Shown piece after piece: positions 29,801 through 38,267 of a stretch of 64,000 nt of DNA. The notes under the pieces were generated by a model. The model searched no databases. It was given only the letters and a program-made list of their open reading frames with translations, and was not told the DNA's origin. Both the position numbers and the translations under genes were made by a program. The DNA is from Pseudomonas sp. RIT288 (GTDB lineage Bacteria > Pseudomonadota > Gammaproteobacteria > Pseudomonadales > Pseudomonadaceae): the NCBI RefSeq assembly GCF_000631985.1, contig NZ_JFYN01000001.1:372001-436000 (forward strand). The letters run 5' to 3'. Each line of letters starts with the position of its first letter. Within the stretch, counting starts at the first letter, position 1.

Positions 29801-31195
29801 ATGGCATTGCGCACTCCCACCTTGATCGCGCTCAGCGCTGTCACTCTGCTGTCCGGCTGTTCGGCGTTCCGCAGCTACGATTCGGAACTGGCCCAGACCA
29901 ACCAGCAACTGGCCACCGGCAACGTCGACGCCGCGCTGAGCCTGCTGGAAAAGCACAACACCGGCCCCGACAAAGACCTGCTCTATTACTTCGAGAAAGG
30001 TGAGTTGCTGCGCGCCAAGGGCGACCTGTCCGGCAGCCAGAACGCCTGGACCAGCGCCGACCAGGTGGTTGGCCAGTGGGAAGATTCGGTCAAGCTCGAC
30101 ACCGGTAAATACCTGGCTCAGTTCGGCAGCTTCCTGGTCAACGACAAGGTGCGTCGCTACGAAGGCTACGACTACGAAAAAGTCATGTTGACCACGCAGA
30201 TGGCCCTCAATCTGCTGGCCGTCAATGACTTCGACGGCGCCCGCACCGCGATCAAGAAAACTCACGAACGTGAAGCGGTGATCGCCGACCTGCGCGACAA
30301 GGAATACCTCAAGAGCGAGGAAGAGGCCGAGAAAGAAGGCATCAAGACTCAGTACAAGGATCTGCAAGGCTACCCGGTTGCCAGCCTCGACGCGCCGGAA
30401 GTGGTCAGCCTGAAAAACAGCTACCAGAGTGCGTTCAGCCATTACCTGGCCGGTTTCGTCTACGAAGCCCTGGGCGAGAAAGACCTGGCTGCACCGGGCT
30501 ACCGCAAGGCGGCCGAACTGCGCCCGAACACCCCTCTGCTGGAACAGGCGCTGGTCAACCTCGACAAGCCGAGCAAGTCCGACGACAGCGACATCCTGAT
30601 CGTGGTGCAAAGCGGTCTGGCACCCTCGCGTGATTCGATCCGCGTGCCACTGCCATTGCCGATCTCCAACAACGTGGTGATCACTCCACTGTCGTTCCCG
30701 ATCATCAAGCCTGACACCTCCACTGCACCGTTCGCGCAGATTGGCGTCGATGGTCAGCAAGTCAACCTGACCGCCCTCAACAGCACCACCGCCATGTCCC
30801 GCCGCGCTCTGCGCGATGACATGCCGGGGATCATCCTGCGCACCACCGTGCGCGCAATCACCAAAGGCGTGGCGCAGAAGCAGATCAACGAAACCAACCC
30901 GCTGGCCGGCCTCGCCGTGGGTATTTCTTCAGCTGTGCTGGAAGGTGCCGATACCCGTACGTGGCGCACCCTGCCGGACAACACCCAAGTGGTGCGTCTG
31001 CGCTTGAAGAAAGGCGAGCACCAAGTCAGTCTGCCGAGCGCCGTCGGCGGTTCGCTGGTCAAGGTCACCGTCGATCAGCGTTATCAAGTGATCAGCCTGC
31101 GTGCCGTGGGCAATCAGGTGTTCGCTGGCGGTCTCGCCGCCCACGTGATCCCGAGCGCTGCTGCGACCAACGTCGCCAGCCTCAAACAACCTTAA
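29801..31195 (+). CDS. COG3014 family lipoprotein, paralogue 2
   Basis: A 464-residue lipoprotein, exactly as long as paralogue 1 and clearly related over its whole length. Its signal is MALRTPTLIALSAVTLLSGC with lipobox LSGC. Shared blocks include DKDLLYYFEKG, RRYEGYDYEKVMLTTQMALN, SAFSHYLAGFVYEALGEKDL and VVRLRLKKGEHQVSLP. Unlike paralogue 1 it has a hydrophobic segment NPLAGLAVGISSAVLEG near residue 370. Downstream genes follow at 15-37 bp spacing, so it is the first gene of an operon with the YcfL-like gene, lpoB and a second LpoB-like gene. The association with LpoB suggests a role around peptidoglycan synthesis; this is inferred from context only. Confidence 0.82.
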   Translation: MALRTPTLIALSAVTLLSGCSAFRSYDSELAQTNQQLATGNVDAALSLLEKHNTGPDKDLLYYFEKGELLRAKGDLSGSQNAWTSADQVVGQWEDSVKLDTGKYLAQFGSFLVNDKVRRYEGYDYEKVMLTTQMALNLLAVNDFDGARTAIKKTHEREAVIADLRDKEYLKSEEEAEKEGIKTQYKDLQGYPVASLDAPEVVSLKNSYQSAFSHYLAGFVYEALGEKDLAAPGYRKAAELRPNTPLLEQALVNLDKPSKSDDSDILIVVQSGLAPSRDSIRVPLPLPISNNVVITPLSFPIIKPDTSTAPFAQIGVDGQQVNLTALNSTTAMSRRALRDDMPGIILRTTVRAITKGVAQKQINETNPLAGLAVGISSAVLEGADTRTWRTLPDNTQVVRLRLKKGEHQVSLPSAVGGSLVKVTVDQRYQVISLRAVGNQVFAGGLAAHVIPSAAATNVASLKQP

Positions 31196-31210
31196 GAACG
31201 GAGTCTTTGC

Positions 31211-31585
31211 ATGCGCTTCAAACTCATCGCCGTTGCCGCCCTCGCCATCCTGGCCAGCGGCTGCGCCACCCCGCCACCACCGGAGCCGGGCAGCGCCGCG
31301 AGCAAGGTCGTGGCCATGGGCCCGCAGAAACACATCGCGGTCGGCGCCATGCGCGTCGCCCGCGAGAACGGCTTCATGACCGTCAATGTGCAGTTGACCA
31401 ACACCCTCAACAGCAACAAGACGTTCTACTACCGCTTCGCCTGGCTCGGTGCGGAAGGTTTCCCGGTCGCCGAGGAAGAAGTCTGGAAAAGCCAGATGAT
31501 GTACGGCGCCCAGACCAGCTTCATCCAGGGCATCGCCCCGACCCCGAAAGCCGTGGATTTTCGTCTCGAACTCAAGACGCCTTAA
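31211..31585 (+). CDS. YcfL family (DUF1425) lipoprotein
   Basis: A 124-residue lipoprotein with signal MRFKLIAVAALAILASGC (lipobox ASGC) and a proline-rich linker PPPPEPG. A small beta-rich domain follows (VNVQLTNTLNSNKTFYYRF, WLGAEGFPVAEEEVWKS). It matches YcfL, which precedes lpoB (ycfM) in E. coli, so the YcfL-LpoB pairing is conserved far beyond Pseudomonas. Molecular function unknown. Confidence 0.85.
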   Translation: MRFKLIAVAALAILASGCATPPPPEPGSAASKVVAMGPQKHIAVGAMRVARENGFMTVNVQLTNTLNSNKTFYYRFAWLGAEGFPVAEEEVWKSQMMYGAQTSFIQGIAPTPKAVDFRLELKTP

Positions 31586-31621
31586 GTCCGCCACCCTATT
31601 CCTGTTTTAGAGAGCATTCCC

Positions 31622-32209
31622 ATGTTTGCACGCTTTTCCCTGATCGCTGTCCTCGCCCTGCTGGCTTCCGGTTGCGCCAACACCTCGCCGACCCTGGGTA
31701 GCAAGAACATCAGCTACGGCGACACCAAAGCGGTTGAAACCGTGACCAACGAATTCGGCTCGACCGACCTGCAAATGATCGCCGAATCGATGACCCGCTC
31801 GCTGGCCCAGTCCGGCATTCTGCAGGGCCGCCCGGTGGTGCAGGTCTACGATGTGAAGAACAAGACCAGCGAGTACATCGATACCCGCGAAATCACCACC
31901 AGCATCAAGACTCAACTGATGAAGTCCGGCACCGCCCGCTTCGCCAGCGACAACACCGCGATGCAGAGCCAGGTCGATCAGCTCAAGCTGCAAAACCAGA
32001 GCGGCCTGTACAAGAAGAGCACCGTGGCCAAGACTGGCAACATGATCGCCGCCAAATATCGTCTGGAAGGCTCGATCAGCTCGATCGTCAAGCGCAGCAG
32101 CGACTATAAGGACGTCTTCTACAAATTCAGCCTGCAACTGATCGACGTCGAAAGCGGTCTGGCCGAGTGGATGGACGAAAAAGAGATCCGCAAAACCACG
32201 GAGCGTTAA
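31622..32209 (+). CDS. lpoB: Penicillin-binding protein activator LpoB
   Basis: A 195-residue outer-membrane lipoprotein with signal ending LASGC. The globular domain has the LpoB features NEFGSTDLQMIAESMTRSLA, VVQVYDVKNKTSEYIDT and MIAAKYRLEGSISSIVKR. In E. coli LpoB reaches through the peptidoglycan to activate the bifunctional synthase PBP1b. The linker between the lipid cysteine and the domain is only about 12 residues here, much shorter than in E. coli, where it spans the periplasm. So either the partner is nearer the outer membrane or another protein, perhaps COG3014, bridges the distance. Confidence 0.85.
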   Translation: MFARFSLIAVLALLASGCANTSPTLGSKNISYGDTKAVETVTNEFGSTDLQMIAESMTRSLAQSGILQGRPVVQVYDVKNKTSEYIDTREITTSIKTQLMKSGTARFASDNTAMQSQVDQLKLQNQSGLYKKSTVAKTGNMIAAKYRLEGSISSIVKRSSDYKDVFYKFSLQLIDVESGLAEWMDEKEIRKTTER

Positions 32210-32212
32210 TTG

Positions 32213-32956
32213 ATGCGCGCATGGATTGGCATGATGGCCCTGGCTTGCGCGTTCAGCGTGCAAGCGGCCCCGAAAGTCGCGGTGACAGATCTGGCGTATC
32301 AGGAGCGTGTGGAACAGTACATCCACATCGTTTCGGCGCAGAACAATTACCGCGAGGGTTATTACAGCTCCAGTGGTTCCTCGAACTACAACGAGCTGGA
32401 AGCAACCACCAGCTACATCGAACAGGGTGAACTGCGTAAATTCACCGGCGACATCAAGGGTGAAATCCTGCGTACCGGAATGTTCCAGCTGGTGCAGGGC
32501 ACGCCGTACACCGCGTCGTCCAAGGGTGACGTCTATGACGTGATCAAGCGGATCAAGGCCGGCAGCTTCAAAGGCGCCGACTACGTGCTGTTCGGCACCG
32601 TGTCGGACATCGACTTTACCCAAGACATGAACGAGCTGGCGCACACCGACAGCTATTCGGCGGTGCTGGGCCTGACGCTGGTGGCGGATTTCAGTCTGAT
32701 CAACACCAAGACCTACGAGATCACTTCGGCCTTCACGGCGATGGGCGAAGCGCAGGACACCAAACTGGTGAATGGCCGCGACATCAAGATCTCGCTGAAT
32801 CGCCCTCGCGTGGTGCGTGAAGTATCGAAAGCGCTGGGTGAGGACGTGGCCGGGCAACTGAGCATGCAGCTCGGTGGCGGAGGTTACGAGCAGCCGCGTG
32901 AGGCGCAGCAGCGCAACAATCTGCCGCGTGATACCGCGCCGGTGATTTTGCACTGA
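32213..32956 (+). CDS. Second LpoB/CsgG-fold exported protein
   Basis: A 247-residue protein with a cleavable-type signal (MRAWIGMMALACAFSVQAAP) and no lipobox. The fold cues are those of the CsgG/LpoB superfamily: PKVAVTDLAY, ELRKFTGDIKGEILRTGMFQLV, GADYVLFGTVSDIDF and ADFSLINTKTYEITSAF. The ATG at 32213 is preceded by GGAG located inside the end of lpoB, 3 bp after its stop, so the two are probably coupled. The C-terminal ~30 residues are Gly/Gln/Arg-rich and likely disordered. It may act as a soluble partner of LpoB. Confidence 0.7.
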   Translation: MRAWIGMMALACAFSVQAAPKVAVTDLAYQERVEQYIHIVSAQNNYREGYYSSSGSSNYNELEATTSYIEQGELRKFTGDIKGEILRTGMFQLVQGTPYTASSKGDVYDVIKRIKAGSFKGADYVLFGTVSDIDFTQDMNELAHTDSYSAVLGLTLVADFSLINTKTYEITSAFTAMGEAQDTKLVNGRDIKISLNRPRVVREVSKALGEDVAGQLSMQLGGGGYEQPREAQQRNNLPRDTAPVILH

Positions 32957-32974
32957 CCGACTGAGTGAATAACC

Positions 32975-33080
32975 CTGTGGTGAGGGGATTCATCCCCGAT
33001 GGGCTGCGAAGCGGCCCTTTCTTTCAAGATCAAGAGGGGTTCGCTTCGCGAGCCATCGAGGATAAATCCCCTCACCACAA
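32975..33080. repeat. REP doublet (REPIN), GGTGAGGGGATTCATCCCC type
   Basis: Inverted arms TGTGGTGAGGGGATTCATCC and GGATAAATCCCCTCACCACA flank about 65 bp containing GGGCTGCGAAGCGGCCC. It is the only copy of this variant in the window and follows the last gene of the LpoB cluster. Confidence 0.8.
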
Positions 33081-33118
33081 AAGCTCCCTGGCCACAGCTG
33101 GATGTATCGTCAGCAACG

Positions 33119-33149
33119 AAAAAGGCGACCTCAAGAGGTCGCCTTTTTT
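33119..33149. terminator. Bidirectional terminator between LpoB cluster and LysE gene
   Basis: The stem AAAAAGGCGACCTC/GAGGTCGCCTTTTTT with a 3-nt loop serves both converging transcripts. Confidence 0.85.
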
Positions 33150-33162
33150 GTGGCCGAAGCTT

Positions 33163-33795
33163 TTAGACCGCCGCTTTACGCAGCGTCGCCATAAACGCAG
33201 CGGCGCCGATGAACAGCCCGGCAAACGTGCGGTTCATGCGCTTCTGCTGCTTCGGTGTACGCAACAGGCGCAGCACCTTCGACGCCAGTCCGGTGTAGCC
33301 GGCCATGACAATCAGATCGACGCAGATCATGGTCACGCCGATCACCAGGTACTGGATCAGCAACGGTGCGTGCGGATTGATGAATTGCGGCAGCACCGCG
33401 AGCATGAACACCAGCGCCTTGGGGTTGCTGATGTTCACCAGAAAACCACGGAACACCAGCGCCAGCGGCTTGCCGATCGGCCGTACCGCTGCGTCGTCGC
33501 TCATGTCCATCGGCAGTGCACGCCATTGCTTGATCGCCAGATAGACCAGATACGCCACACCAAACCATTTGATCGCGTAGAACGCGGTGGCCGAGGCAGT
33601 GAGGATCGCGCCGACGCCGGCGCCGACGATCGCAATCTGTACCGCCAGGCCGACTTGCAAGCCCAGGGCGTTCCAGTAACCGCGCCAGAAACCGTATTGC
33701 AGACCGCTGGACATCGACGCAATGGCGCCAGCACCCGGGGACAGACTGATCACCCAGCAGGCGGCAAAGAATGCCAGCCATGTTTGAAGCTCCAT
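33163..33795 (-). CDS. LysE/RhtB family amino acid exporter
   Basis: A 210-residue inner-membrane protein with about six hydrophobic helices and the family motif ISLSPGAGAIASMSSGLQYGFWRG near the N-terminus (cited in part). LVNISNPKALVFMLAVLPQFI and a C-terminal RLLRTPKQQKRMNRTFAG are also present. The family exports homoserine lactone, threonine or similar amino compounds. The ATG at 33795 follows GAGGTG at good spacing; the frame upstream to 33858 is not signal-like. Confidence 0.88.
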   Translation of the reverse strand: MELQTWLAFFAACWVISLSPGAGAIASMSSGLQYGFWRGYWNALGLQVGLAVQIAIVGAGVGAILTASATAFYAIKWFGVAYLVYLAIKQWRALPMDMSDDAAVRPIGKPLALVFRGFLVNISNPKALVFMLAVLPQFINPHAPLLIQYLVIGVTMICVDLIVMAGYTGLASKVLRLLRTPKQQKRMNRTFAGLFIGAAAFMATLRKAAV

Positions 33796-33856
33796 CGCAC
33801 ACCTCGACTCTGAATCGTGACAGACGTCAAAGCTAATGCGGTTTGGGCCTAAAAGC

Positions 33857-33934
33857 AAAAGATCGCAGCCTGCGGCAGCTCCTACAGGTGAACATCAATT
33901 CCATGTAGGAGCTGCCGAAGGCTGCGATCTTTTG
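33857..33934. repeat. REP doublet (REPIN), GTAGGAGCTGCCG type
   Basis: Inverted arms AAAAGATCGCAGCCTGCGGC and TGTAGGAGCTGCCGAAGGC...GATCTTTT with a 22-bp centre, between the LysE gene (upstream side) and the MscS gene end. Confidence 0.85.
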
Positions 33935-33950
33935 ATCTTGCTTGGAAAAA

Positions 33951-34532
33951 CTACTTCTCGAACCCGCTGGAAGGAAACACATCACTGCCGCGCCAACGCC
34001 GCACCGAACGCTGGAAGAACAGGCTGTTCGGCACTTGCACCATGGCGCTGCCAGTCCCCAGTTCCTCAGCTTCGATCAACGTGGTGTAGAGCAGATTGAT
34101 CGCCACCACCCGGCCTTTGACACCCGGCTTGTCGGTAGTGTCTACCAGCTCGACCACATCGCCGAGGCGGAACGGGCCGACGGTGAAGATCAGAATCGCG
34201 CAAAGCAGGTTCGACAGCACACTCCACATCGCGAAGAACGCCACCGCCGCCACCGCGACGAAACCCGACAGCGCCGTCCACAACACCGTGGCCGACACCC
34301 CGAGCCGCTCCAGCACAAAGATCAGCGCACTGCCCATGATCAGCCAGCGCAGACCGCCACGCAGCGGCATCAGCAACTGCGGCGGAAACGGGTAGCGCTC
34401 ACCCAGACGGGTCAGGCCTTTGGCAACGAAGCGCTGGGTCAGGTAACCGGCCAGCAGGATCAGCAGAATCTGCACGCCGAGCCAGATCGGCTCGACCCAC
34501 ATCGCCGGCAGCGGCAGCTTGAACGCTTCCAT
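33951..34532 (-). CDS. Small mechanosensitive channel (MscS family)
   Basis: A 193-residue protein with three to four N-terminal hydrophobic segments and the pore helix/beta-domain junction ALSGFVAVAAVAFFAMWSVLSNLLCA, then FTVGPFRLGDVVEL (first part of the MscS beta domain). It lacks most of the usual C-terminal vestibule. The start overlaps the yheS stop by one base, so expression is probably coupled to the ABC-F protein. A role in osmotic release or signalling is inferred from family. Confidence 0.78.
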   Translation of the reverse strand: MEAFKLPLPAMWVEPIWLGVQILLILLAGYLTQRFVAKGLTRLGERYPFPPQLLMPLRGGLRWLIMGSALIFVLERLGVSATVLWTALSGFVAVAAVAFFAMWSVLSNLLCAILIFTVGPFRLGDVVELVDTTDKPGVKGRVVAINLLYTTLIEAEELGTGSAMVQVPNSLFFQRSVRRWRGSDVFPSSGFEK

Positions 34533-36442
34533 CAGGACAGCGCCTCCAGCTCCGCCTGCATGCTTTCCAGCGTCTCGAGCGCTTCCATCCACGCCTCTTC
34601 AAGCTCGCCTTCGCGCACTTTCAATTTGGCTTGCTCGGCCAGCAGATCACGCAATTCGTTCTTGCGCGCCGGCTCGTAGATGTCGCTGTCGCCGAGGCTG
34701 GCATCGACCTTGGCGAGTTTCTCGTGGAGCTTGCCCAGTTCAGCTTCAAGCTTGTCGGCTTCACGCTTGTGCGGTGCCAGTTGCTGACGCAACGCAGCGG
34801 CGGCCTGGCGCTGGGCCTTCTTGTCGGTCTTGTCCGGATTGACCGGAGTGTTGCTGACCGGCGCATTGCGCTGACGATATTCCACCAGCCAGCGCGCGTA
34901 GTCTTCGAGGTCGCCATCGAACTCTTCGACCTTGCCGTCAGCGACCAGGTAGAAGTTGTCGGTGGTGCTCTTGAGCAAGTGCCGATCGTGAGACACCACC
35001 AATACCGCGCCGCTGAATTCCTGCAGCGCCATGGTCAGCGCCAGGCGCATTTCCAGGTCGAGGTGGTTGGTCGGTTCGTCGAGCAGCAACAGGTTCGGTC
35101 GTTCCCAGGCGATCAATGCCAGCGCCAGACGGGCCTTCTCGCCACCGGAAAAATTCAGCACCGGCTCGTCGATGCGTGCGCCGCGGAAATCGAAACCGCC
35201 GAGGAAGTCGCGCAGGGTCTGCTCGCGTTCGGTCGGCGCCAGACGCTGCAAATGCAGCAGCGGGCTGGCCTTGGCATCCAGCGAGTCGAGCTGATGCTGA
35301 GCGAAATAGCCGACCACGGTGTTCTCGCCACGGGTCAGACGCCCGGCCAGCGGTTCAAGCTCGCCGGCGAGGTTCTTGATCAGGGTCGATTTACCGGCAC
35401 CGTTCGGCCCGAGCAGACCGATCCGCGCCCCCGGGGTCAGTTGCAGCTTGACCTTCTCCAGGATGGTTTTGTCGCCGTAACCCAGACGCGCATCGGACAG
35501 GTCGATCAGCGGGCTGGAGATCTTGGTCGACTCGCGGAACACGAAGTCGAACGGCGAGTCGACGTGGGCCGCCGAGAGCTCTTCCATGCGTTCCAGGGCC
35601 TTGATCCGGCTCTGCGCCTGACGGGCCTTGGTGGCCTGGGCCTTGAAGCGGGCGATGTAGCTTTCCATGTGCGCACGTTGCGCCTGCTGCTTCTCGTAGG
35701 CCTGTTGCTGCTGGGCCAGACGTTCGGCACGGGCACGTTCGAACGCGGTGTAGCCGCCACGGTACAGGGTCAGTTTGCGCTGATCGACATGAGCCACGTG
35801 GTCGACCACTTCATCAAGGAAGTCGCGGTCGTGGGAAATCAGCAGCAAGGTGCCCGGGTAGCTTTTCAGCCACTCTTCGAGCCAGATGATCGCGTCGAGA
35901 TCCAGGTGGTTGGTCGGTTCGTCGAGCAGCAACAGGTCCGACGGACACATCAAGGCCTGCGCCAGGTTCAGGCGCATCCGCCAGCCGCCGGAGAAATCTC
36001 CTACCTGACGATCCATCTGCTCGTTGGTGAACCCGAGGCCGGCCAACAGTTTGCGGGCGCGGGCATCGGCGGTATAGCCGTCGGCGCTGTCGAGTTCGGC
36101 GTGCAGACGGGCCAGAGCCGTGCCATCGTGGGCTGCTTCGGCCACGGCGAGGTCACGTTGCACCTCGCGTAGACGCAGGTCACCATCGAGCACATAGTCG
36201 ACCGCCAGGCGCTCGAGGGTGTCGACCTCCTGGCGCATGTGCGCGATCCGCCAGTCGGCCGGCAGCAGGCAATCGCCCGAGTCCGGGTGCAACTCGCCGC
36301 GCAGCAAGGCGAACAGGCTGGATTTGCCGGCGCCGTTGGCACCGATGAGGCCGGCTTTGTGGCCGGCGTGCAGGGTCAGCTCGGCGTCTTCTAGCAGACG
36401 TTGCGGGCCACGCTGTAAAGTCAGGTTCTGAAGTCGGATCAT
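34532..36442 (-). CDS. yheS: ABC-F family ribosome-associated ATPase YheS
   Basis: A 636-residue soluble protein with two ABC ATPase domains and no membrane segments. Walker A motifs are GANGAGKSS (about 34) and GPNGAGKST (about 345). The signatures are FSGGWRMRLNLAQAL and FSGGEKARLALAL, each followed by LLLLDEPTNHLDL. The inter-domain linker (about 230-290) is the charged P-site tRNA interaction motif region, with RFKAQATKARQAQSRIKALERM. A C-terminal coiled coil covers about 545-635. Length and sequence match E. coli YheS rather than Uup or EttA. ABC-F factors relieve stalled translation. Confidence 0.92.
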   Translation of the reverse strand: MIRLQNLTLQRGPQRLLEDAELTLHAGHKAGLIGANGAGKSSLFALLRGELHPDSGDCLLPADWRIAHMRQEVDTLERLAVDYVLDGDLRLREVQRDLAVAEAAHDGTALARLHAELDSADGYTADARARKLLAGLGFTNEQMDRQVGDFSGGWRMRLNLAQALMCPSDLLLLDEPTNHLDLDAIIWLEEWLKSYPGTLLLISHDRDFLDEVVDHVAHVDQRKLTLYRGGYTAFERARAERLAQQQQAYEKQQAQRAHMESYIARFKAQATKARQAQSRIKALERMEELSAAHVDSPFDFVFRESTKISSPLIDLSDARLGYGDKTILEKVKLQLTPGARIGLLGPNGAGKSTLIKNLAGELEPLAGRLTRGENTVVGYFAQHQLDSLDAKASPLLHLQRLAPTEREQTLRDFLGGFDFRGARIDEPVLNFSGGEKARLALALIAWERPNLLLLDEPTNHLDLEMRLALTMALQEFSGAVLVVSHDRHLLKSTTDNFYLVADGKVEEFDGDLEDYARWLVEYRQRNAPVSNTPVNPDKTDKKAQRQAAAALRQQLAPHKREADKLEAELGKLHEKLAKVDASLGDSDIYEPARKNELRDLLAEQAKLKVREGELEEAWMEALETLESMQAELEALS

Positions 36443-36492
36443 AATGGCGGCGGAGTCTACCAGCTTCGCTCACAACTGGCGCGAGTAGCACG

Positions 36493-36957
36493 ATGTCCTC
36501 TGACCTGTGGAGCTTTTCCCTTGCCACCTACGCCCGACCGGGCGTGGAACCTGCCTGCCTGCAACTGCAAGCGGCGGGGGCCAATGTCTGCCTGCTGCTC
36601 TGTGGTCTGTGGCTTGAGCAACACGGCACGGCCTGTGACGAACAGCGCGTAGAGCAGCTGAAAGAGCTGGTGGGACCTTGGGATCGGGAGGTGGTGCAGC
36701 CACTGCGTGCATTACGCACTCAATGGAAAACCCTGGCCGAGGACGATCCGGTACTCAAGGGTCTGCGAGAACAAATGAAAGCGCTGGAGCTGGAAGCCGA
36801 ACGGCACCTGCTGTGGCAACTGGAACAGGTTGCGCAGGACTGGCCACACGATGACGCCTCAGCGTCGGGGCAGTGGCTGGAGAGTCTGGCGGGATCGACC
36901 GCCAGCCCGAACCGCGACGCGCTGCAAGTGCTGCGCGTCGCGGCAACCGGCACTTAG
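36493..36957 (+). CDS. TIGR02444 family protein
   Basis: A 154-residue, mostly helical cytoplasmic protein. It begins MSSDLWSFSLATYARPGVEP and continues LQLQAAGANVCLLLCGLWLE, the stretch that defines the family (DUF2390). It sits between yheS (divergent) and algP (convergent, 4-bp overlap of the ends), the conserved Pseudomonas arrangement. Function unknown; the helical content and location beside algP do not settle a role. Confidence 0.8.
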   Translation: MSSDLWSFSLATYARPGVEPACLQLQAAGANVCLLLCGLWLEQHGTACDEQRVEQLKELVGPWDREVVQPLRALRTQWKTLAEDDPVLKGLREQMKALELEAERHLLWQLEQVAQDWPHDDASASGQWLESLAGSTASPNRDALQVLRVAATGT

Positions 36958-38075
36958 GAAGCGCTGGTCGGGTTGCTGCTGACGCTCGACGCAGCGGCTG
37001 GCGTTGGCGCAGTCGTGGTGGTCGAGGTAGAAGCGGCTGGAGCAGGTGCAGCGGCCGGCGCCGGAGCGGCTGGCTTGGCAGCCGGTGCAGTCGCCGGTTT
37101 GGCGGCAGCGGGTTTGGCAACGGCCGGTTTTTTCGCGGCAGGTTTTGCTGCTGGCTTGGCGGCTGGTTTAGCGGCCGGCTTTGCGGCTACTGGTTTGGCA
37201 GCAGGCTTGGCCGCAGCAGTTGCAGGTTTTGCTGCTGCAGGTTTGCTAGCTGGTTTGGCAGCGGTTTTAGCGGCAGGCTTGGCCGCTGGTTTGGCAGCAA
37301 CCTTGGCAGCAGGTTTTGTCGCGACCGGTTTGGCCGCAGTCTTGCTTGCCGGTTTGGCAGCGGCGGTTTTCGCGGCAGGTTTGACAGCCGGTTTTACCGC
37401 GACTTTGGCAGCCGGTTTAGCGGCAGCGGTTTTTGCCGGAGCGACTTTGCGCGCAGCAGGTTTTGCTGCTGGCTTGGCAACCGGTTTTGCCGCTGCAGGT
37501 TTGGCAGCGGCAGTACGTGCGGCCGGTTTCGCAGCGCTCGCCGCAGCCGGTTTTTTCACGGCGGTTTTTGCAGCAGGTTTGGCGGCTGTTTTAGCCGGTG
37601 CCTTGGCTGCTGGTTTTGCCGCTGGTTTGGCTGCTGCGGTTTTCGCCGGGGCTTTTGCCGCCGCTGGTTTGGCAGCGCGGGAAGACAACGCCTTGCCGGC
37701 GGCCTCTTGCACGCGACCGACACCCTGGGCCAGTTTCAGGCTTTCCTGGGCGTCGCGCTTGAGTTGCAGAATGTAGCCGCGAGTGTCGGACTGACGATCC
37801 TTCAGCGCATCGAGCAGGTCTTCGAGTTCTTTGACGGCAGCCTTGGCCTTGTTCTGTGCCTTGGCTTTACCGGCAGCAGCTGCGTCCTGCAATTTGGTGC
37901 GGGATTTGTGCAGTTTTTCTTGCGCCTTGCCGCGCTGCTTTTCCAGTTTGGCGAGCAGTTTTTCAGCATCAGCCAAGGCTTGGGAGCAAGCGTTTTCCAA
38001 ATGCTCGAGCAGGCTGCCCGAGAGTTGTTGGAGTAAGTGCAACGGAGTGTTTACAGGCTTCTTGGTGGCCGACAT
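36954..38075 (-). CDS. algP: Histone H1-like regulator AlgP (AlgR3)
   Basis: A 373-residue protein in two parts. Residues 1-135 are charged and helical (LLEHLENACSQALADAEKLL, EKQRGKAQEKLHKSRTKL). Residues about 136-345 are a long array of irregular AAKPAAKP/KTAAKPAAKT units, and the tail is Ala/Pro/Ser/Thr-rich. In P. aeruginosa AlgP resembles histone H1, binds DNA and affects algD transcription in mucoid strains. The lysine-rich repeat explains DNA binding. The repetitive DNA (about 36980-37680) is prone to in-frame length change. The opposite strand reads as a spurious Gly/Ala-rich frame. Confidence 0.92.
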   Translation of the reverse strand: MSATKKPVNTPLHLLQQLSGSLLEHLENACSQALADAEKLLAKLEKQRGKAQEKLHKSRTKLQDAAAAGKAKAQNKAKAAVKELEDLLDALKDRQSDTRGYILQLKRDAQESLKLAQGVGRVQEAAGKALSSRAAKPAAAKAPAKTAAAKPAAKPAAKAPAKTAAKPAAKTAVKKPAAASAAKPAARTAAAKPAAAKPVAKPAAKPAARKVAPAKTAAAKPAAKVAVKPAVKPAAKTAAAKPASKTAAKPVATKPAAKVAAKPAAKPAAKTAAKPASKPAAAKPATAAAKPAAKPVAAKPAAKPAAKPAAKPAAKKPAVAKPAAAKPATAPAAKPAAPAPAAAPAPAASTSTTTTAPTPAAASSVSSNPTSAS

Positions 38076-38267
38076 GGTTTACCTCCTGGCTGACGTGAGT
38101 GCGGCTCATACTAGACCTCTGCAGTTACCGCCGCTAGGTCATCTTGACAGTAACGAAACCGTTGCGTTGCAACGAAGCGAAAATGTTCTGCACAAAGACA
38201 AAAGCAGTTCACCGTTGCAGACCTTCGCGCTGGCATAATCGCCCGCACCTCAGGATGGAGAGTGCCC

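Noticed and set aside
28174..30760. Two long minus-strand frames over the COG3014 genes
   Set aside because: They mirror the two paralogues at the same relative positions, as expected for shadow frames of duplicated genes.
36873..38036. Gly/Arg/Ser-rich and Ala/Gly/Leu-rich frames antisense to algP
   Set aside because: They are the complement of the algP Ala-Lys-Pro repeat read backwards; low complexity, no start signals.
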